A stretch of 64,000 nucleotides of DNA from Candidatus Daviesbacteria bacterium (GCA_016176335.1 JACOXI010000004.1:62001-126000); one strand, 5' to 3'; numbered from the stretch's first letter, positions 55,109-63,996 are shown. Notes: generated by a model not told the origin, from the letters alone. Translations and numbers: made by a program.

Positions 55109-56692
55109 ATGACCGATATCTTTAGAATTACACAAAGCAAAATACTGGCATTTCTACTAGCTTTTATTTTGCTGTTTGCTATGGTGGCGCTAGCCCAAGC
55201 CCAAGAAAGCCCGGATGAGGTAGCCAAGAAATACAATGTTGCTTTTCCTATTGGGGAGTTGGGTGGGTGTACCGATTATGCAAGTTGTCGGACTTATTGC
55301 GAAGATCCTGTAAACTCGCAGTCTTGTATTGGTTTTGCTAAAGCAAAAGGTTTTTATAAGGAAGATGATTTACAAACTAAAAAAGATGTGATTTTGGATA
55401 AAGCTAAGGCTGCTTTAGGTTGTGATTCGCTTTCCTCCTGTCTGAATTTTTGTGAGGTGCCTGCCAACTACGATAAATGTCACAACTTTGCCCAAGGTAG
55501 CAATTTATCCGGAGGTATTTTAATAAAACCTGATGGTGGTCAAATCCTAGCAAAGGCTCAACAGGTTTTAGGATGTAGCTCGGAAAACGCATGTAAGTCA
55601 TTCTGTGAGGATGAATCTAACAGAGAAAAGTGTGCCCAATTTGCCAGGGAGACTGGACTTCGCGGCGGAGAACATAAAGTTGGTCCTGGAGGTTGTACTT
55701 CTGAATCAACTTGTAAATCTTTGTGCAGCGATCCTAATAATTACCAGGTTTGTTCCGGATTTTCTCAGGTATCAGGGAATACATTTACCGGGCCTGGTGG
55801 TTGTAATAGTGAAGAATCTTGTAGAACCTATTGTCAACAGAATGAGCAGGAATGTAGTAAGGGGTTTGGGGGTCCTAGAGGAAATCAAATAGGTCAAAAT
55901 AAATATAATCCTGCGGAGATGTGTAACAAAACCCCAAACTGTGCATGGCAAGGTAATACCTGCCAGTGTGGTTTTTATGGAGAGACTAATGAAACACGAG
56001 AGAAAGCCGGGGAATATGCGGCTTTTTGTCAATCAAATCCGGATAAATGCAAAGGGGGGCAACAAGGAGTATTTGAGAATGTGAAGCAGCGCCAAGAATT
56101 TGAAAGCTACTGTAGTCAAAATCCGGAAAAATGTAAACCACCAACCAGTGGGACTGAAACTTCCGGTGGAGACGACGGAAGATATCGTTATGGAGCTGAT
56201 CCGGCCACAGAGTGTGCCAGATATGGTTGTACTTGGGCGGGAGGTTCGTGTCAATGCTCCACTACGTCTGGTAGTAATTATAATCCTCCTTCATCTGGTA
56301 CTTATACCCCGTCTTCAGGTGGAGATAGTAGATATCCTTCTTATTCTGGCTCTGGTAGCTATACCCCTCCTTCATCGGGAAGTTACACTCCCCCTTCTTC
56401 TGGTAGCTATACTCCGCCATCGTCAGGCAGTTATACCCCACCACCCAGTGGAACTTATACCCAGCCTGCTTCTGGTACTTATACCCCTCCTTCATCGGGA
56501 AGTTACACTCCGCCATCTCAACCTTCTGAACCTGCTCCTCAGCAACCATCTCAACCAACTCAAGAATCCGCCCCATCTCAACCTTCCACTGAATCTGCTC
56601 CTCCACCCAGCTATACTCCACCAAGCGGAGTTCAGGGTGTAAGTACTGCAAGGGGATTGTTACAGGCAATTCTCGATTGGCTAAGACAATAG
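55109..56692 (+). CDS. secreted Cys-rich repeat protein with Pro/Ser-rich repeats
   Basis: A 527-aa exported protein. A signal peptide covers residues 1-34 (ILAFLLAFILLFAMVALAQAQ, cleavage after AQA). Five tandem units of about 30-45 residues follow, each with the pattern G-C-x-S-x3-C-x3-C-x6-8-C, for example GCTDYASCRTYCEDPVNSQS and GCTSESTCKSLCSDPNNYQV. Two W-containing Cys modules come next (CNKTPNCAWQGNTCQC and CARYGCTWAGGSCQC). The C-terminal 150 residues are SYTPPSSG-type repeats, and the protein ends with a short amphipathic helix. No homologous family is known to me. It probably acts at the cell surface, possibly in attachment. Confidence 0.6.
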   Translation: MTDIFRITQSKILAFLLAFILLFAMVALAQAQESPDEVAKKYNVAFPIGELGGCTDYASCRTYCEDPVNSQSCIGFAKAKGFYKEDDLQTKKDVILDKAKAALGCDSLSSCLNFCEVPANYDKCHNFAQGSNLSGGILIKPDGGQILAKAQQVLGCSSENACKSFCEDESNREKCAQFARETGLRGGEHKVGPGGCTSESTCKSLCSDPNNYQVCSGFSQVSGNTFTGPGGCNSEESCRTYCQQNEQECSKGFGGPRGNQIGQNKYNPAEMCNKTPNCAWQGNTCQCGFYGETNETREKAGEYAAFCQSNPDKCKGGQQGVFENVKQRQEFESYCSQNPEKCKPPTSGTETSGGDDGRYRYGADPATECARYGCTWAGGSCQCSTTSGSNYNPPSSGTYTPSSGGDSRYPSYSGSGSYTPPSSGSYTPPSSGSYTPPSSGSYTPPPSGTYTQPASGTYTPPSSGSYTPPSQPSEPAPQQPSQPTQESAPSQPSTESAPPPSYTPPSGVQGVSTARGLLQAILDWLRQ

Positions 56693-56729
56693 TACTAATC
56701 CTAATCTTTTCCAAATTGCTAAAATCAGA

Positions 56730-56735
56730 TATAAT
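56730..56735 (+). promoter_or_regulatory. -10 box of tRNA-Tyr
   Basis: TATAAT lies 10 bases before the mature tRNA 5' end, so a primary transcript would carry only a few extra 5' bases. No clear -35 is seen. Confidence 0.4.
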
Positions 56736-56745
56736 TAGACTCTGA

Positions 56746-56828
56746 CCGGAGGTGGCAGAGTGGACAATTGCACCAGACTGTAAATCTGGCGGGTTTTCCC
56801 TACGGAGGTTCGAATCCTCCCCTCCGGA
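56746..56828 (+). tRNA. tRNA-Tyr (anticodon GTA), type II with long variable arm
   Basis: A complete cloverleaf can be folded by hand. The acceptor stem is CCGGAGG/CCTCCGG, the D stem GCAG/TTGC, the anticodon stem CCAGA/TCTGG with loop CTGTAAA (anticodon GTA), then a long variable arm and the T arm GGAGG-TTCGAAT-CCTCC. The discriminator base is A, and CCA is not encoded. Position 1:72 is a C:G pair, unlike the G1:C72 of typical bacterial tRNA-Tyr and like the archaeal and eukaryotic identity element. The long variable arm is the bacterial form. This combination fits the archaeal-type TyrRS encoded at 38877-39971. Confidence 0.95.
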
Positions 56829-56839
56829 CAGCTGCTTTC

Positions 56840-56854
56840 TGATATAATCATTAC
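56840..56854 (+). promoter_or_regulatory. extended -10 promoter of the PBP gene
   Basis: TGA then TATAAT (56843-56848) lies exactly 6 nt before the ATG at 56855, predicting a leaderless mRNA. Confidence 0.55.
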
Positions 56855-59416
56855 ATGCAACAGGGGTCTTGGAAAGCGCGAAAAGAGTACAGCAGACTGT
56901 GGCGTTTTAAATTCTTATCCAACCTCTCCAACACCATGATATTTTTGGTGTTAGGTTTTCTACTGCTGCTTTTTGGCTCGGTTATATATTTTGCCACCCA
57001 AGTACCTTCACCGGATGAATTAACACAACGATTTGTGGCCCAATCCACCAAAATTTACGATAGAGACGGAGAATTACTATATGATATTTATGAAGGTCAA
57101 AACAGAACTGCTATCAAGCTTTCGGAAGTCCCCGATGTGATAAAGCAGTCAACCATTGCCATTGAAGATAAAAATTTTTACAAACATTCAGGTTTTTCCA
57201 TTACAGGCATCATCAGATCTGTCTTTAATTTGGCAATACAAAGGAAAATAGAAGGAGGAGGTTCAACTCTCACTCAACAGCTGGTTAAAAATGCTCTCCT
57301 TACTCCCGAAGCATCGCTTATTAGAAAACTGAAAGAGCTGATTTTGTCCATACAGGTGGAAAGAGCCTACACAAAAGATCAGATTTTGGAGATGTACTTA
57401 AACGAAATTCCCTATGGCGGTACCGCATATGGAATTGAGGCTGCAGCAAACCTTTACTTTGGTAAATATGCCAAAGATTTAAATTTAGCAGAGGCTTCTC
57501 TTTTGGCAGGTTTGCCCCAAAGACCCTCTGTCTATTCACCGTATGGCTCCAATCCCGAGCTTGCAATAGAAAGACAAAAGGCAGTACTTCGTAGGATGGT
57601 TGAGGACGGTTACATCAGCAAAGATGAGGCAGAGAGTGCCGAGAAAATAAAGCTCTCGTACAGGACCAGACAAAATGAATTGGGTTTTAAGGCTCCACAC
57701 TTTGTTTTGTATGTGAAACAAAAACTAATTGAGCAATTCGGGGACAGACTGGTTGAGCAGGGCGGTTTGAAAGTGACCACAACGCTGGATTATAAGATCC
57801 AAGAAAAGGCCCAAGAGATTGTCAGATCGGAAGTTGAAAAACTAAACAGCTCAAAAATAGGAAATGGTGCAGCTGTTGTTTTGGATGTTAAAACCGGACA
57901 AATCCTGGCCATGGTAGGCAGCAAAGATTACTTTGGGGAATCAAAACCGAATGGGTGTAAAGAGGGGGTAAGCTGTGTTTTTGAACCAAATGTCAATGCC
58001 ACTTTATCGCTAAGACAGCCGGGCTCCGCAACCAAGCCAATTACCTATGCCAAAGCATTGGAAAAGGGTTACACCGCCAACTATACCTTGATGGATGTCA
58101 GTACGGTATTCCCGGGAGGGATAAATTTGCCTAATTATATTCCCGTCAACTATGATGGTCAATTTCATGGTCCTGTTCAAATAAGGTACGCTTTAGGTAA
58201 TTCTTACAATATCCCCGCAGTCAAAATGCTGGCTCTTTTGGGAGTAAGGGATGTTTTAGAACAGGGATACAGAATGGGTCTTACCACCTGGGAGCCATCC
58301 GAAGAAAATGTCAATTCGGTTGGTCTTTCCCTGACTTTGGGAGGACGTGAGGTTAGGCTGTTGGATTTAACTTCCGCTTTCGGGGTTTTGGCCAATAAAG
58401 GTGAACAGAAAGACCCTATTTCAATTCTTAAAGTAACGGATTCTCAAGGAAAAACCCTTCTTGAATCTAAGGAGCAAAGTGGCAGAAAAGTTTTGGATGA
58501 CGGGATTGCCTTTATTATTTCCGATATTCTGGCGGATAATGGCGCAAGAACTGCTACTTTTGGTGCCAATTCCTTTCTTAATATCCAGGGGAAAACAGTG
58601 GCTGTAAAAACAGGTACCACTGATCAAAAAAGAGATAATTGGACCATAGGTTTTACTCCCTCAACAGTTGTTGGTGTTTGGGTTGGCAATAATGATAATT
58701 CTCCTTTGGATCCTAAAGTTGCTTCGGGTGTAACCGGCGCAACAACAGTTTGGAATAGATTGATGCGGGAAGTTTTGAAGGACAAACAAAATGAACCTTT
58801 CGAAAAACCAAGCAAAGTTGTACAAGCGGAGGTAGACGGCTTAATGTCGGGAAAGCCTCACGGAGGCGCCCCAACAAGAAAAGAATACTTTATTGGCGGA
58901 ACCGAGCCTAATAACGAATCTTCCGCGTATCAACATCAAAAAGTCTGCAGAAGTAATCCTCATAGGTTGGCAAATGACGGGGAGGAAGCTGACGATAAAG
59001 ACATGATAGTTTTACAGGAAAATGATCCAACAGGCGCTAATAAGTGGCAGGAGGGTATAGATGCTTGGGTGCTGACAGCTGCTGATCCAAGATTTGTCGG
59101 TGTCACCAGGGGTTGTTCGGGAGTACCGGGATTTAGCGGTGGAACAGGAGGAACCATAGAAATTGTCAACGTTGGCAATGGCGCCAATGTGCCAAGAGTT
59201 TTTGATGTTTTGGCCAAAGCCAACTCCCCTGCCGGAGTTAAGAAAATTACCTGGTTAATTGACGGCGCTGCAAAGTCAACCCAAACTTCCGAACCATTTG
59301 CCCTGCATGTGGAGTTCCCGCAAGGTGACAAAGGTTCGCATACAATTACAGTAACTTTAGAAGATAATAATGGAGCAAGCTTCTCAACTTCAATTGGGGT
59401 GACTGTGGCTCTTTAG
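56855..59416 (+). CDS. class A penicillin-binding protein (PBP1A-like)
   Basis: A bifunctional peptidoglycan synthase of 853 aa. A short cytoplasmic N-terminus precedes the membrane helix (about 28-47). The GT51 domain has the catalytic Glu104 in IAIEDKNFYKHSG, then GGSTLTQQLVKN and LNEIPYGGTAYGIEAA. The transpeptidase domain has Ser391 in GSATK (SxxK), SYN (SxN) in ALGNSYNIPAVK and KTGT (about 585-588). The C-terminal 90 residues form a beta-rich Ig-like domain (ANSPAGVKKITWLIDGAAK...). It polymerises and crosslinks the murein made by the Mur enzymes of the window. Its 3' end overlaps pheT by 27 bases. Confidence 0.94.
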   Translation: MQQGSWKARKEYSRLWRFKFLSNLSNTMIFLVLGFLLLLFGSVIYFATQVPSPDELTQRFVAQSTKIYDRDGELLYDIYEGQNRTAIKLSEVPDVIKQSTIAIEDKNFYKHSGFSITGIIRSVFNLAIQRKIEGGGSTLTQQLVKNALLTPEASLIRKLKELILSIQVERAYTKDQILEMYLNEIPYGGTAYGIEAAANLYFGKYAKDLNLAEASLLAGLPQRPSVYSPYGSNPELAIERQKAVLRRMVEDGYISKDEAESAEKIKLSYRTRQNELGFKAPHFVLYVKQKLIEQFGDRLVEQGGLKVTTTLDYKIQEKAQEIVRSEVEKLNSSKIGNGAAVVLDVKTGQILAMVGSKDYFGESKPNGCKEGVSCVFEPNVNATLSLRQPGSATKPITYAKALEKGYTANYTLMDVSTVFPGGINLPNYIPVNYDGQFHGPVQIRYALGNSYNIPAVKMLALLGVRDVLEQGYRMGLTTWEPSEENVNSVGLSLTLGGREVRLLDLTSAFGVLANKGEQKDPISILKVTDSQGKTLLESKEQSGRKVLDDGIAFIISDILADNGARTATFGANSFLNIQGKTVAVKTGTTDQKRDNWTIGFTPSTVVGVWVGNNDNSPLDPKVASGVTGATTVWNRLMREVLKDKQNEPFEKPSKVVQAEVDGLMSGKPHGGAPTRKEYFIGGTEPNNESSAYQHQKVCRSNPHRLANDGEEADDKDMIVLQENDPTGANKWQEGIDAWVLTAADPRFVGVTRGCSGVPGFSGGTGGTIEIVNVGNGANVPRVFDVLAKANSPAGVKKITWLIDGAAKSTQTSEPFALHVEFPQGDKGSHTITVTLEDNNGASFSTSIGVTVAL

Positions 59417-61042
59417 TTCTACTTCCAAAATTGCTACTCTTTGTTCTATCCCAAACTTATTAACAAATCTTGGGTGAACTTCGGCCAGTGTAGAAGAAAA
59501 TCTGACCGGATGAAAATACTTTTTCACCTTTAGCTTTCCTTCTTTAAGGTGTAAGCGTAAACTTTGGAAAATTTGATTAAGCTCCTGGGTGGGATTATTT
59601 GTACCATTAACCAAGGCAATTGACAGTCTGTAAGCCTCACAGGGTGAGTCACCTTTTTTAGGGTGGTATACTTTTCCGATCTCGAATATCGCAATATCCC
59701 TATATCCCTGTCTGGTATTTTTTGCCACCACTTCCAAAAGATTTGGCCAAAGATTATCCCGCATAAATTCAGTCTCAGATGAAATGGGATTTGCTACCTT
59801 AACTAAATCATTAATCGTTAATCGTAAATAATTAATTGTTTTGGATGAATAAAATGAATATGTTTGCACTTCTGTTAGACCTGCTTCTGATAAAACCTTT
59901 TTAAGGTCATAAATAAAATTAGGCAGAGTCTGGTCGATCTTCTCCGGCAGTTTCCCTTTAAGTTCCTTGGAGGGGATTTTCTCGTATCCATACATTCTAG
60001 CTACTTCCTCAATCAAATCTTCCTCAATACTGATATCTAACCTAAAGTATGGAGGTGTGACTATCCATTCACCTTCACCGCTCTTTTCTACTTTAAAACT
60101 TAAACTTTCCAAAGAAGAGACCACAAATTTAGGGTCAATATCTTCTCCCAGTAGCTCGTTTAACTTACTTTGGGAAAGGTTCACTTTTTGAGGACGGTCT
60201 TCTAAATCACCAACTAAAGTGATGGCAGTTAACTCGCCTCCTAAACTTTCATACATCTTGATAGCAGCTTGCAGAGCCTTGAGCAAGTTTGTTTTAGTTA
60301 AACCGTGTTGGAATCTTTTACTGGCTTCAGAATAAAGACCATGCCTTTTAGAACTGTTACGATTAGATATCGGATCAAAGATGGCTGCCTCAAGGAGGAT
60401 ATCTGTGGTAGATTCCGACACCTCGGAGTCTTTCCCTCCCATGACACCAGCCAACCCCAGCACTTTCCCAGGGTCAGCTATCAGCAGATCTTCTGGTGAC
60501 AATTTGCGCTTTTTATTATCCAAAGTAACCAATTCTTCATCAGTTTTGGCAGTTCTCACAATTAAGGTTTGACTTACCACTTTATCAGCATCAAAAGCGT
60601 GCATGGGCTGACCATACTCTAGCATCACTAAATTTGTCACATCAGCTATATTATTGACAGAACGGATGCCGCTATCAGATAGTTTTTTATCCCACACTTG
60701 ATCAGATGGTTGAACTTTTAAACCCTCAATTTTTGCAACACAATAAACCGGGCAAAGGTTTTTTTCCACGACTATGACCGGGGTTTCAGGTAAATCCTTT
60801 GCCCAAGAGTCTACCTTACCAGGAAGCGAAAAAAGGAGCTTAGATCCTGTCACAGCAGCTATTTCCTGGGCTACTCCTCTTAACGATAGAAGATCACCTC
60901 TGTTATAGGTAAGATCCAGTTCCAGATAATCATTGGTAAGTTCTTTGACACCAATTGAATTAAGTGATAATTTATCCGCCAAACTTTGAGATGTTAGATT
61001 ATATTCTACTAATTCTTTTAACCAGCCCAAACTTACTTTCAT
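59390..61042 (-). CDS. pheT: phenylalanyl-tRNA synthetase beta subunit, reduced form
   Basis: The beta chain of PheRS, 550 aa. It has the B1 N-terminal part (VSLGWLKELVEYNLTSQSLADKL), B3/B4 editing core with IRSVNNIADVTNLVMLEYGQPMHAFDADK, the B5 domain and the catalytic-like fold (LIEEVARMYGYEKIPSKELKGKLP...). Two domains of standard bacterial PheT (about 800 aa) are not visible: the N-terminal EMAP/OB tRNA-binding domain and the C-terminal FDX-ACB anticodon domain. Residues about 401-413 (INYLRLTIND) come from ATTAATCG words. It lies 6 bases downstream of pheS. Confidence 0.9.
   Translation of the reverse strand: MKVSLGWLKELVEYNLTSQSLADKLSLNSIGVKELTNDYLELDLTYNRGDLLSLRGVAQEIAAVTGSKLLFSLPGKVDSWAKDLPETPVIVVEKNLCPVYCVAKIEGLKVQPSDQVWDKKLSDSGIRSVNNIADVTNLVMLEYGQPMHAFDADKVVSQTLIVRTAKTDEELVTLDNKKRKLSPEDLLIADPGKVLGLAGVMGGKDSEVSESTTDILLEAAIFDPISNRNSSKRHGLYSEASKRFQHGLTKTNLLKALQAAIKMYESLGGELTAITLVGDLEDRPQKVNLSQSKLNELLGEDIDPKFVVSSLESLSFKVEKSGEGEWIVTPPYFRLDISIEEDLIEEVARMYGYEKIPSKELKGKLPEKIDQTLPNFIYDLKKVLSEAGLTEVQTYSFYSSKTINYLRLTINDLVKVANPISSETEFMRDNLWPNLLEVVAKNTRQGYRDIAIFEIGKVYHPKKGDSPCEAYRLSIALVNGTNNPTQELNQIFQSLRLHLKEGKLKVKKYFHPVRFSSTLAEVHPRFVNKFGIEQRVAILEVELKSHSHPN
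59806..59840 (-). repeat. TTAATCG word repeat inside pheT
   Basis: AATCATTAATCGTTAATCGT and TAAATAATTAATTG, in frame. Reverse words (ACGATTAACGATTA) are found in atpG. Confidence 0.7.
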
Positions 61043-61048
61043 AGTTAT

Positions 61049-62095
61049 TTAGTATTTTTGCAAAAAGTTTAAGTCTCCTTCCAAAAAGAATCTGATATCT
61101 TCAATACCGTGTTTTAACATCAAGATTCTGTCCGGTCCAAATCCCCAGGCTAACCCTGTATATTTTTTGGGATCAAGATGGGTGGCTTTGTATACATTAG
61201 GATGGATCATTCCTGCTCCTGCTATCTCAAACCAGCCGGTTTGCGAGCAAATCTTGCAGCCTTTTCCATGGCAAAAAACACAAAGAGAATCAATTCCTAC
61301 ACCTGGTTCAACGAACGGATAATATTTGGGTCTAAACCTGGATTTAGCTTCTTTTCCTAAAATAGCTTTTAGAAAAAAATCAGATAAATATTTTAAATTA
61401 GCCATGGAAATATTCTCCCCAACAACCGCTATTTCAAACTGATTAAAGGTGTGTGAGTGCCTTGCATCAACTGCTTCATATCTGAAGCACCTGTCAAAAC
61501 TCATGGCTCTAATTGGGGTTTTACCTTTCTCCATCAGTCTGGGCCAGAAATTGGAGGTGTGAGTTCTTAAAAGCATCTGGCCCGGTGCCACCTTTATCTT
61601 GGAGGTATCTATATAAAGTGTATCCCACATATCTTTTGAAGGGTGATCTTTAGGGATATTTAGGTCCTCAAAATTGTATTTATCCCATTCCACATGAGGT
61701 GCATCAAATTGCTGAAAACCTAATTTTTCAAAAAGGTCAATAATTTCTTTTTTGAATTGAGTGGCCAGATGAAGATGTCCCTGTCTTTTCTTAATGTCAG
61801 CACCTTTAATATCTGATTCAAATGACTCATTTTCTAATGCCTTATAAATTGCCTCTCTTACCCCTTCACGCTTTACCCTGATCGCTTCCTCAAGTTTTTT
61901 CTTTACCTCATTAAACAAGGGGCCGACCTTTTGCAGTGCATCCTTAGATAAATTCTTAAATGATCTTGAGAGTTGATCAACCTCACCATTTTTACCAAAC
62001 AGATCAATAAAGATCTTATCCAACTCTTTTAAGGAGTAAGAGGAAGAAATTTTATTTTGATAATCTTTTTGAATTTTTTTAAGATTTAGATCCAT
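61049..62095 (-). CDS. pheS: phenylalanyl-tRNA synthetase alpha subunit
   Basis: The catalytic chain of PheRS (348 aa from ATG 62095). The N-terminal coiled coil is followed by the class II core: motif 1 region HLATQFKKEIIDLFEKLGFQQFDAPHVEWDKYNFE, motif 2 RAMSFDRCFRYEAVDARHSHTFNQFE and motif 3 GLAWGFGPDRILMLKHGIEDIRFF. A four-Cys insertion (CVFCHGKGCKICSQTGW) is present. The ORF is open from 62200, but that extension contains a dispersed repeat and seems not to be coding. Residues near 72-77 overlap a half-copy of the GGGTAAAGCG palindromic element. Confidence 0.94.
   Translation of the reverse strand: MDLNLKKIQKDYQNKISSSYSLKELDKIFIDLFGKNGEVDQLSRSFKNLSKDALQKVGPLFNEVKKKLEEAIRVKREGVREAIYKALENESFESDIKGADIKKRQGHLHLATQFKKEIIDLFEKLGFQQFDAPHVEWDKYNFEDLNIPKDHPSKDMWDTLYIDTSKIKVAPGQMLLRTHTSNFWPRLMEKGKTPIRAMSFDRCFRYEAVDARHSHTFNQFEIAVVGENISMANLKYLSDFFLKAILGKEAKSRFRPKYYPFVEPGVGIDSLCVFCHGKGCKICSQTGWFEIAGAGMIHPNVYKATHLDPKKYTGLAWGFGPDRILMLKHGIEDIRFFLEGDLNFLQKY
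61861..61881 (-). repeat. half copy of the GGGTAAAGCG element inside pheS
   Basis: CCCCTTCACGCTTTACCCTG shares TTCACGCTTTACCCT (61865-61879) exactly with 16317-16331. In frame it gives the peptide VKREGV. Confidence 0.55.
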
Positions 62096-62116
62096 AGATC
62101 GCAAGCTTTGCTTATC
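62096..62116. repeat. dispersed 21-nt repeat before pheS
   Basis: The 21 bases from 62096 are the exact reverse complement of 47485-47505 in atpG. Read in the pheS frame they encode DKQSLRS, the same peptide as in AtpG. Confidence 0.8.
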
Positions 62117-62163
62117 TTCCACAAATCTGATTCTAGCACAACAGGAAGTCTGGAACCAGACTT

Positions 62164-63111
62164 TTAATCTTGCAAATAAGTGTTGTATTGCAAGAACCAA
62201 TTAAGGATTTCTTCTGCTCTTGCCCGATATTCATCTCCATTTGTTGAAACCAAGAGGCTTCTTATCCAGCAAGACAGACGAATCCTTGTTTCCGCATTAT
62301 CCCCTCCTTCTTGTTCTGGAACTTTACCTTCATCTTCGACAGAGAGTTTCAGAGCTTCTCCAAAATCTTGCGGTTTTACCATCGCTAAAGTAAGATTAGT
62401 AATAAATCGTATAGCCGCCATGTTACACGTAATCTTTTGCCGCAGAGGTCTTTTTAAGGGTTCATCGCTAACGGAATATAAAATATGATTTAAAAAAACT
62501 TGTCGATCGGTGGAAAAAAGCGGCATCTTAACAATTTCTGCTCGTACATACGGGCAGTTGTTTCTGATAAGGGTTTTAAATCCGTGGGCTTTTTTGCGAT
62601 CCGACCAACCATTTCTACTGTCCTGTGCTGCAATAACATATAGAGGTTCAGGTACTTCCATTCTTTGTAGACAAGAAGATAAGCGGTGTGCAGCAGTCGT
62701 AATTGTGGCCCCGGATTGCGCTTCGTCAATTAGCATAAATCTTTGACTTGATCCGCATGCGCCTAAAGCTCTTTCCACCCCCCATTCTGCTACTAGTTTT
62801 TTTTCAACTTTTGTCAATCTGGCCTCTATACCAGTTTCAACTTCAATATGTGTTCCTAAGGGTAGAGAAACTTGATACAATCGTCTTCCATAAAAATTTC
62901 CTAAAGTTTCAAGGGCCCACCCAATTGGTCCAGCTCCTCTTTCAGGAATAAAGATAACATCAGGATTAAAGTTAGCAGTAAGAACATATATAGTGCCGCA
63001 TCCCCGGATAAACCCGGCAGCCTCCTTAGGTGGTATCCTTCGGACTGCCATATCAATCGGCCGATATCTTGGAATAAGTTTTTCTTCAAGGCTTGTTTCA
63101 AGATGGGACAT
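62164..63111 (-). CDS. phosphoribosyltransferase-fold protein
   Basis: A 315-aa protein. The segment VIFIPERGAGPIGWALETL and the later RFMLIDEAQSGATITTAAHRL match the start of a type I PRTase domain and its PRPP-binding loop (usually hydrophobic-DDxxxTGxT). Here the acidic pair is D-E and the loop is QSGAT, so binding of PRPP or a related phosphosugar is plausible. The C-terminal ~100 residues are helical without a known domain. The start at 63111 has TATCTT 6 nt upstream. I cannot assign a pathway. Confidence 0.6.
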   Translation of the reverse strand: MSHLETSLEEKLIPRYRPIDMAVRRIPPKEAAGFIRGCGTIYVLTANFNPDVIFIPERGAGPIGWALETLGNFYGRRLYQVSLPLGTHIEVETGIEARLTKVEKKLVAEWGVERALGACGSSQRFMLIDEAQSGATITTAAHRLSSCLQRMEVPEPLYVIAAQDSRNGWSDRKKAHGFKTLIRNNCPYVRAEIVKMPLFSTDRQVFLNHILYSVSDEPLKRPLRQKITCNMAAIRFITNLTLAMVKPQDFGEALKLSVEDEGKVPEQEGGDNAETRIRLSCWIRSLLVSTNGDEYRARAEEILNWFLQYNTYLQD

Positions 63112-63249
63112 AAAAGTAAGATACAGAATACGAAAGAATTATTCTACTATAGGTTGATAAGGAAATCAAATTTTCTTAATATCATATCTTGATATCGCAT
63201 CTCGGAGGTGTGACTATATCAATATACCAACAGGATAACTCAGTCGGAT

Positions 63250-63996
63250 CTAAGAGGGTTGACGAAGGGTGATTCTGAAAAAGGCTTCAGCGTATTTTGC
63301 TTTAGGCTGACTTTTTTTACCCAGCATTGCGCTCATTTGCTTGATTCTTTCCTGAAACTTTTCTATATCTCTGAATTGGCTTTTATGACAGGAGATAGCT
63401 TTCATTTTTAAATCAACAGTTTTGGAAATATCCACATAAAAGTTGTGCTTTCCGAAGTTGACCAGTAACACTTCTTCTACAACATGTGGTTCCAAACCTT
63501 CTGCAAGAAGTTCTGGAAATGATCTGACATTTCGAGCATAGGGAAAGATTGCATCCAAAGTTGCTTGGCCGCAAACTCGATGATCCGGATGATTGATAAA
63601 CCGGCGGTTTTCATCATAGACTAAAGTTGGATCAAAACAGATCACTGTTTCGGGTTTAACTTGACGAATAATTTTGACAATCTGTTTTCTTAACTCGGGA
63701 GTATTTTCTAATTCCCCATCCACGAAATCTTGGAAAAAAACTTTTTTAACTCCCAGAATTTTGGCGGCATTTTCTTGTTCCGCATGCCTTAATTTTGTCA
63801 GTTTCTTATCGGAGATTTTGGAATCCTCGGACCCTTTGCTCCCGTCTGTGAGTACTAAATAGAAAGCTTCACCACCATCTTGGATAATTTTGGAGATGGT
63901 ACCGGAACACCCGATATCTATATCATCAGGGTGTGCCCCTACTGCCAATACAATTTTCTTAGGCTTTTGCTTCTTCGATAACTTTTTTAAAATCAT
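63250..63996 (-). CDS. PIG-L/LmbE-family deacetylase
   Basis: A zinc-dependent N-acetylglucosaminyl deacetylase-like protein. The zinc motif is VGAHPDDIDIGCSG near residue 21, with VICFDPTLVYDE and FINHPDHRVCGQATLDAIF completing the site. Family members remove acetyl groups from GlcNAc-linked substrates, so a role in surface glycan or lipid modification is likely but not certain. The frame stays open beyond ATG 63996 to the window edge, so the true N-terminus could lie outside. The 138-base gap after it shows no clear feature. Confidence 0.88.
   Translation of the reverse strand: MILKKLSKKQKPKKIVLAVGAHPDDIDIGCSGTISKIIQDGGEAFYLVLTDGSKGSEDSKISDKKLTKLRHAEQENAAKILGVKKVFFQDFVDGELENTPELRKQIVKIIRQVKPETVICFDPTLVYDENRRFINHPDHRVCGQATLDAIFPYARNVRSFPELLAEGLEPHVVEEVLLVNFGKHNFYVDISKTVDLKMKAISCHKSQFRDIEKFQERIKQMSAMLGKKSQPKAKYAEAFFRITLRQPS

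Noticed and set aside
56270..56520. Tandem DNA repeats encoding SYTPPSSG as a mobile element
   Set aside because: They follow the codon pattern of a low-complexity protein region in the Cys-rich gene and lack hairpin ends.
62144..62162. Hairpin AAGTCTGG/CCAGACTT as a Rho-independent terminator
   Set aside because: It lies after the PRTase-like gene on the minus strand but has no T-run on its 3' side, so termination is not supported.
62096..62200. N-terminal extension of PheS
   Set aside because: The sequence is partly a dispersed repeat shared with atpG, and normal PheS starts at the coiled coil from ATG 62095.
63112..63249. Possible small RNA or tRNA between the PRTase-like and PIG-L genes
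   Set aside because: I could fold no cloverleaf or stable hairpin, and only an AT-rich stretch with short self-complementary GATATC words is seen.
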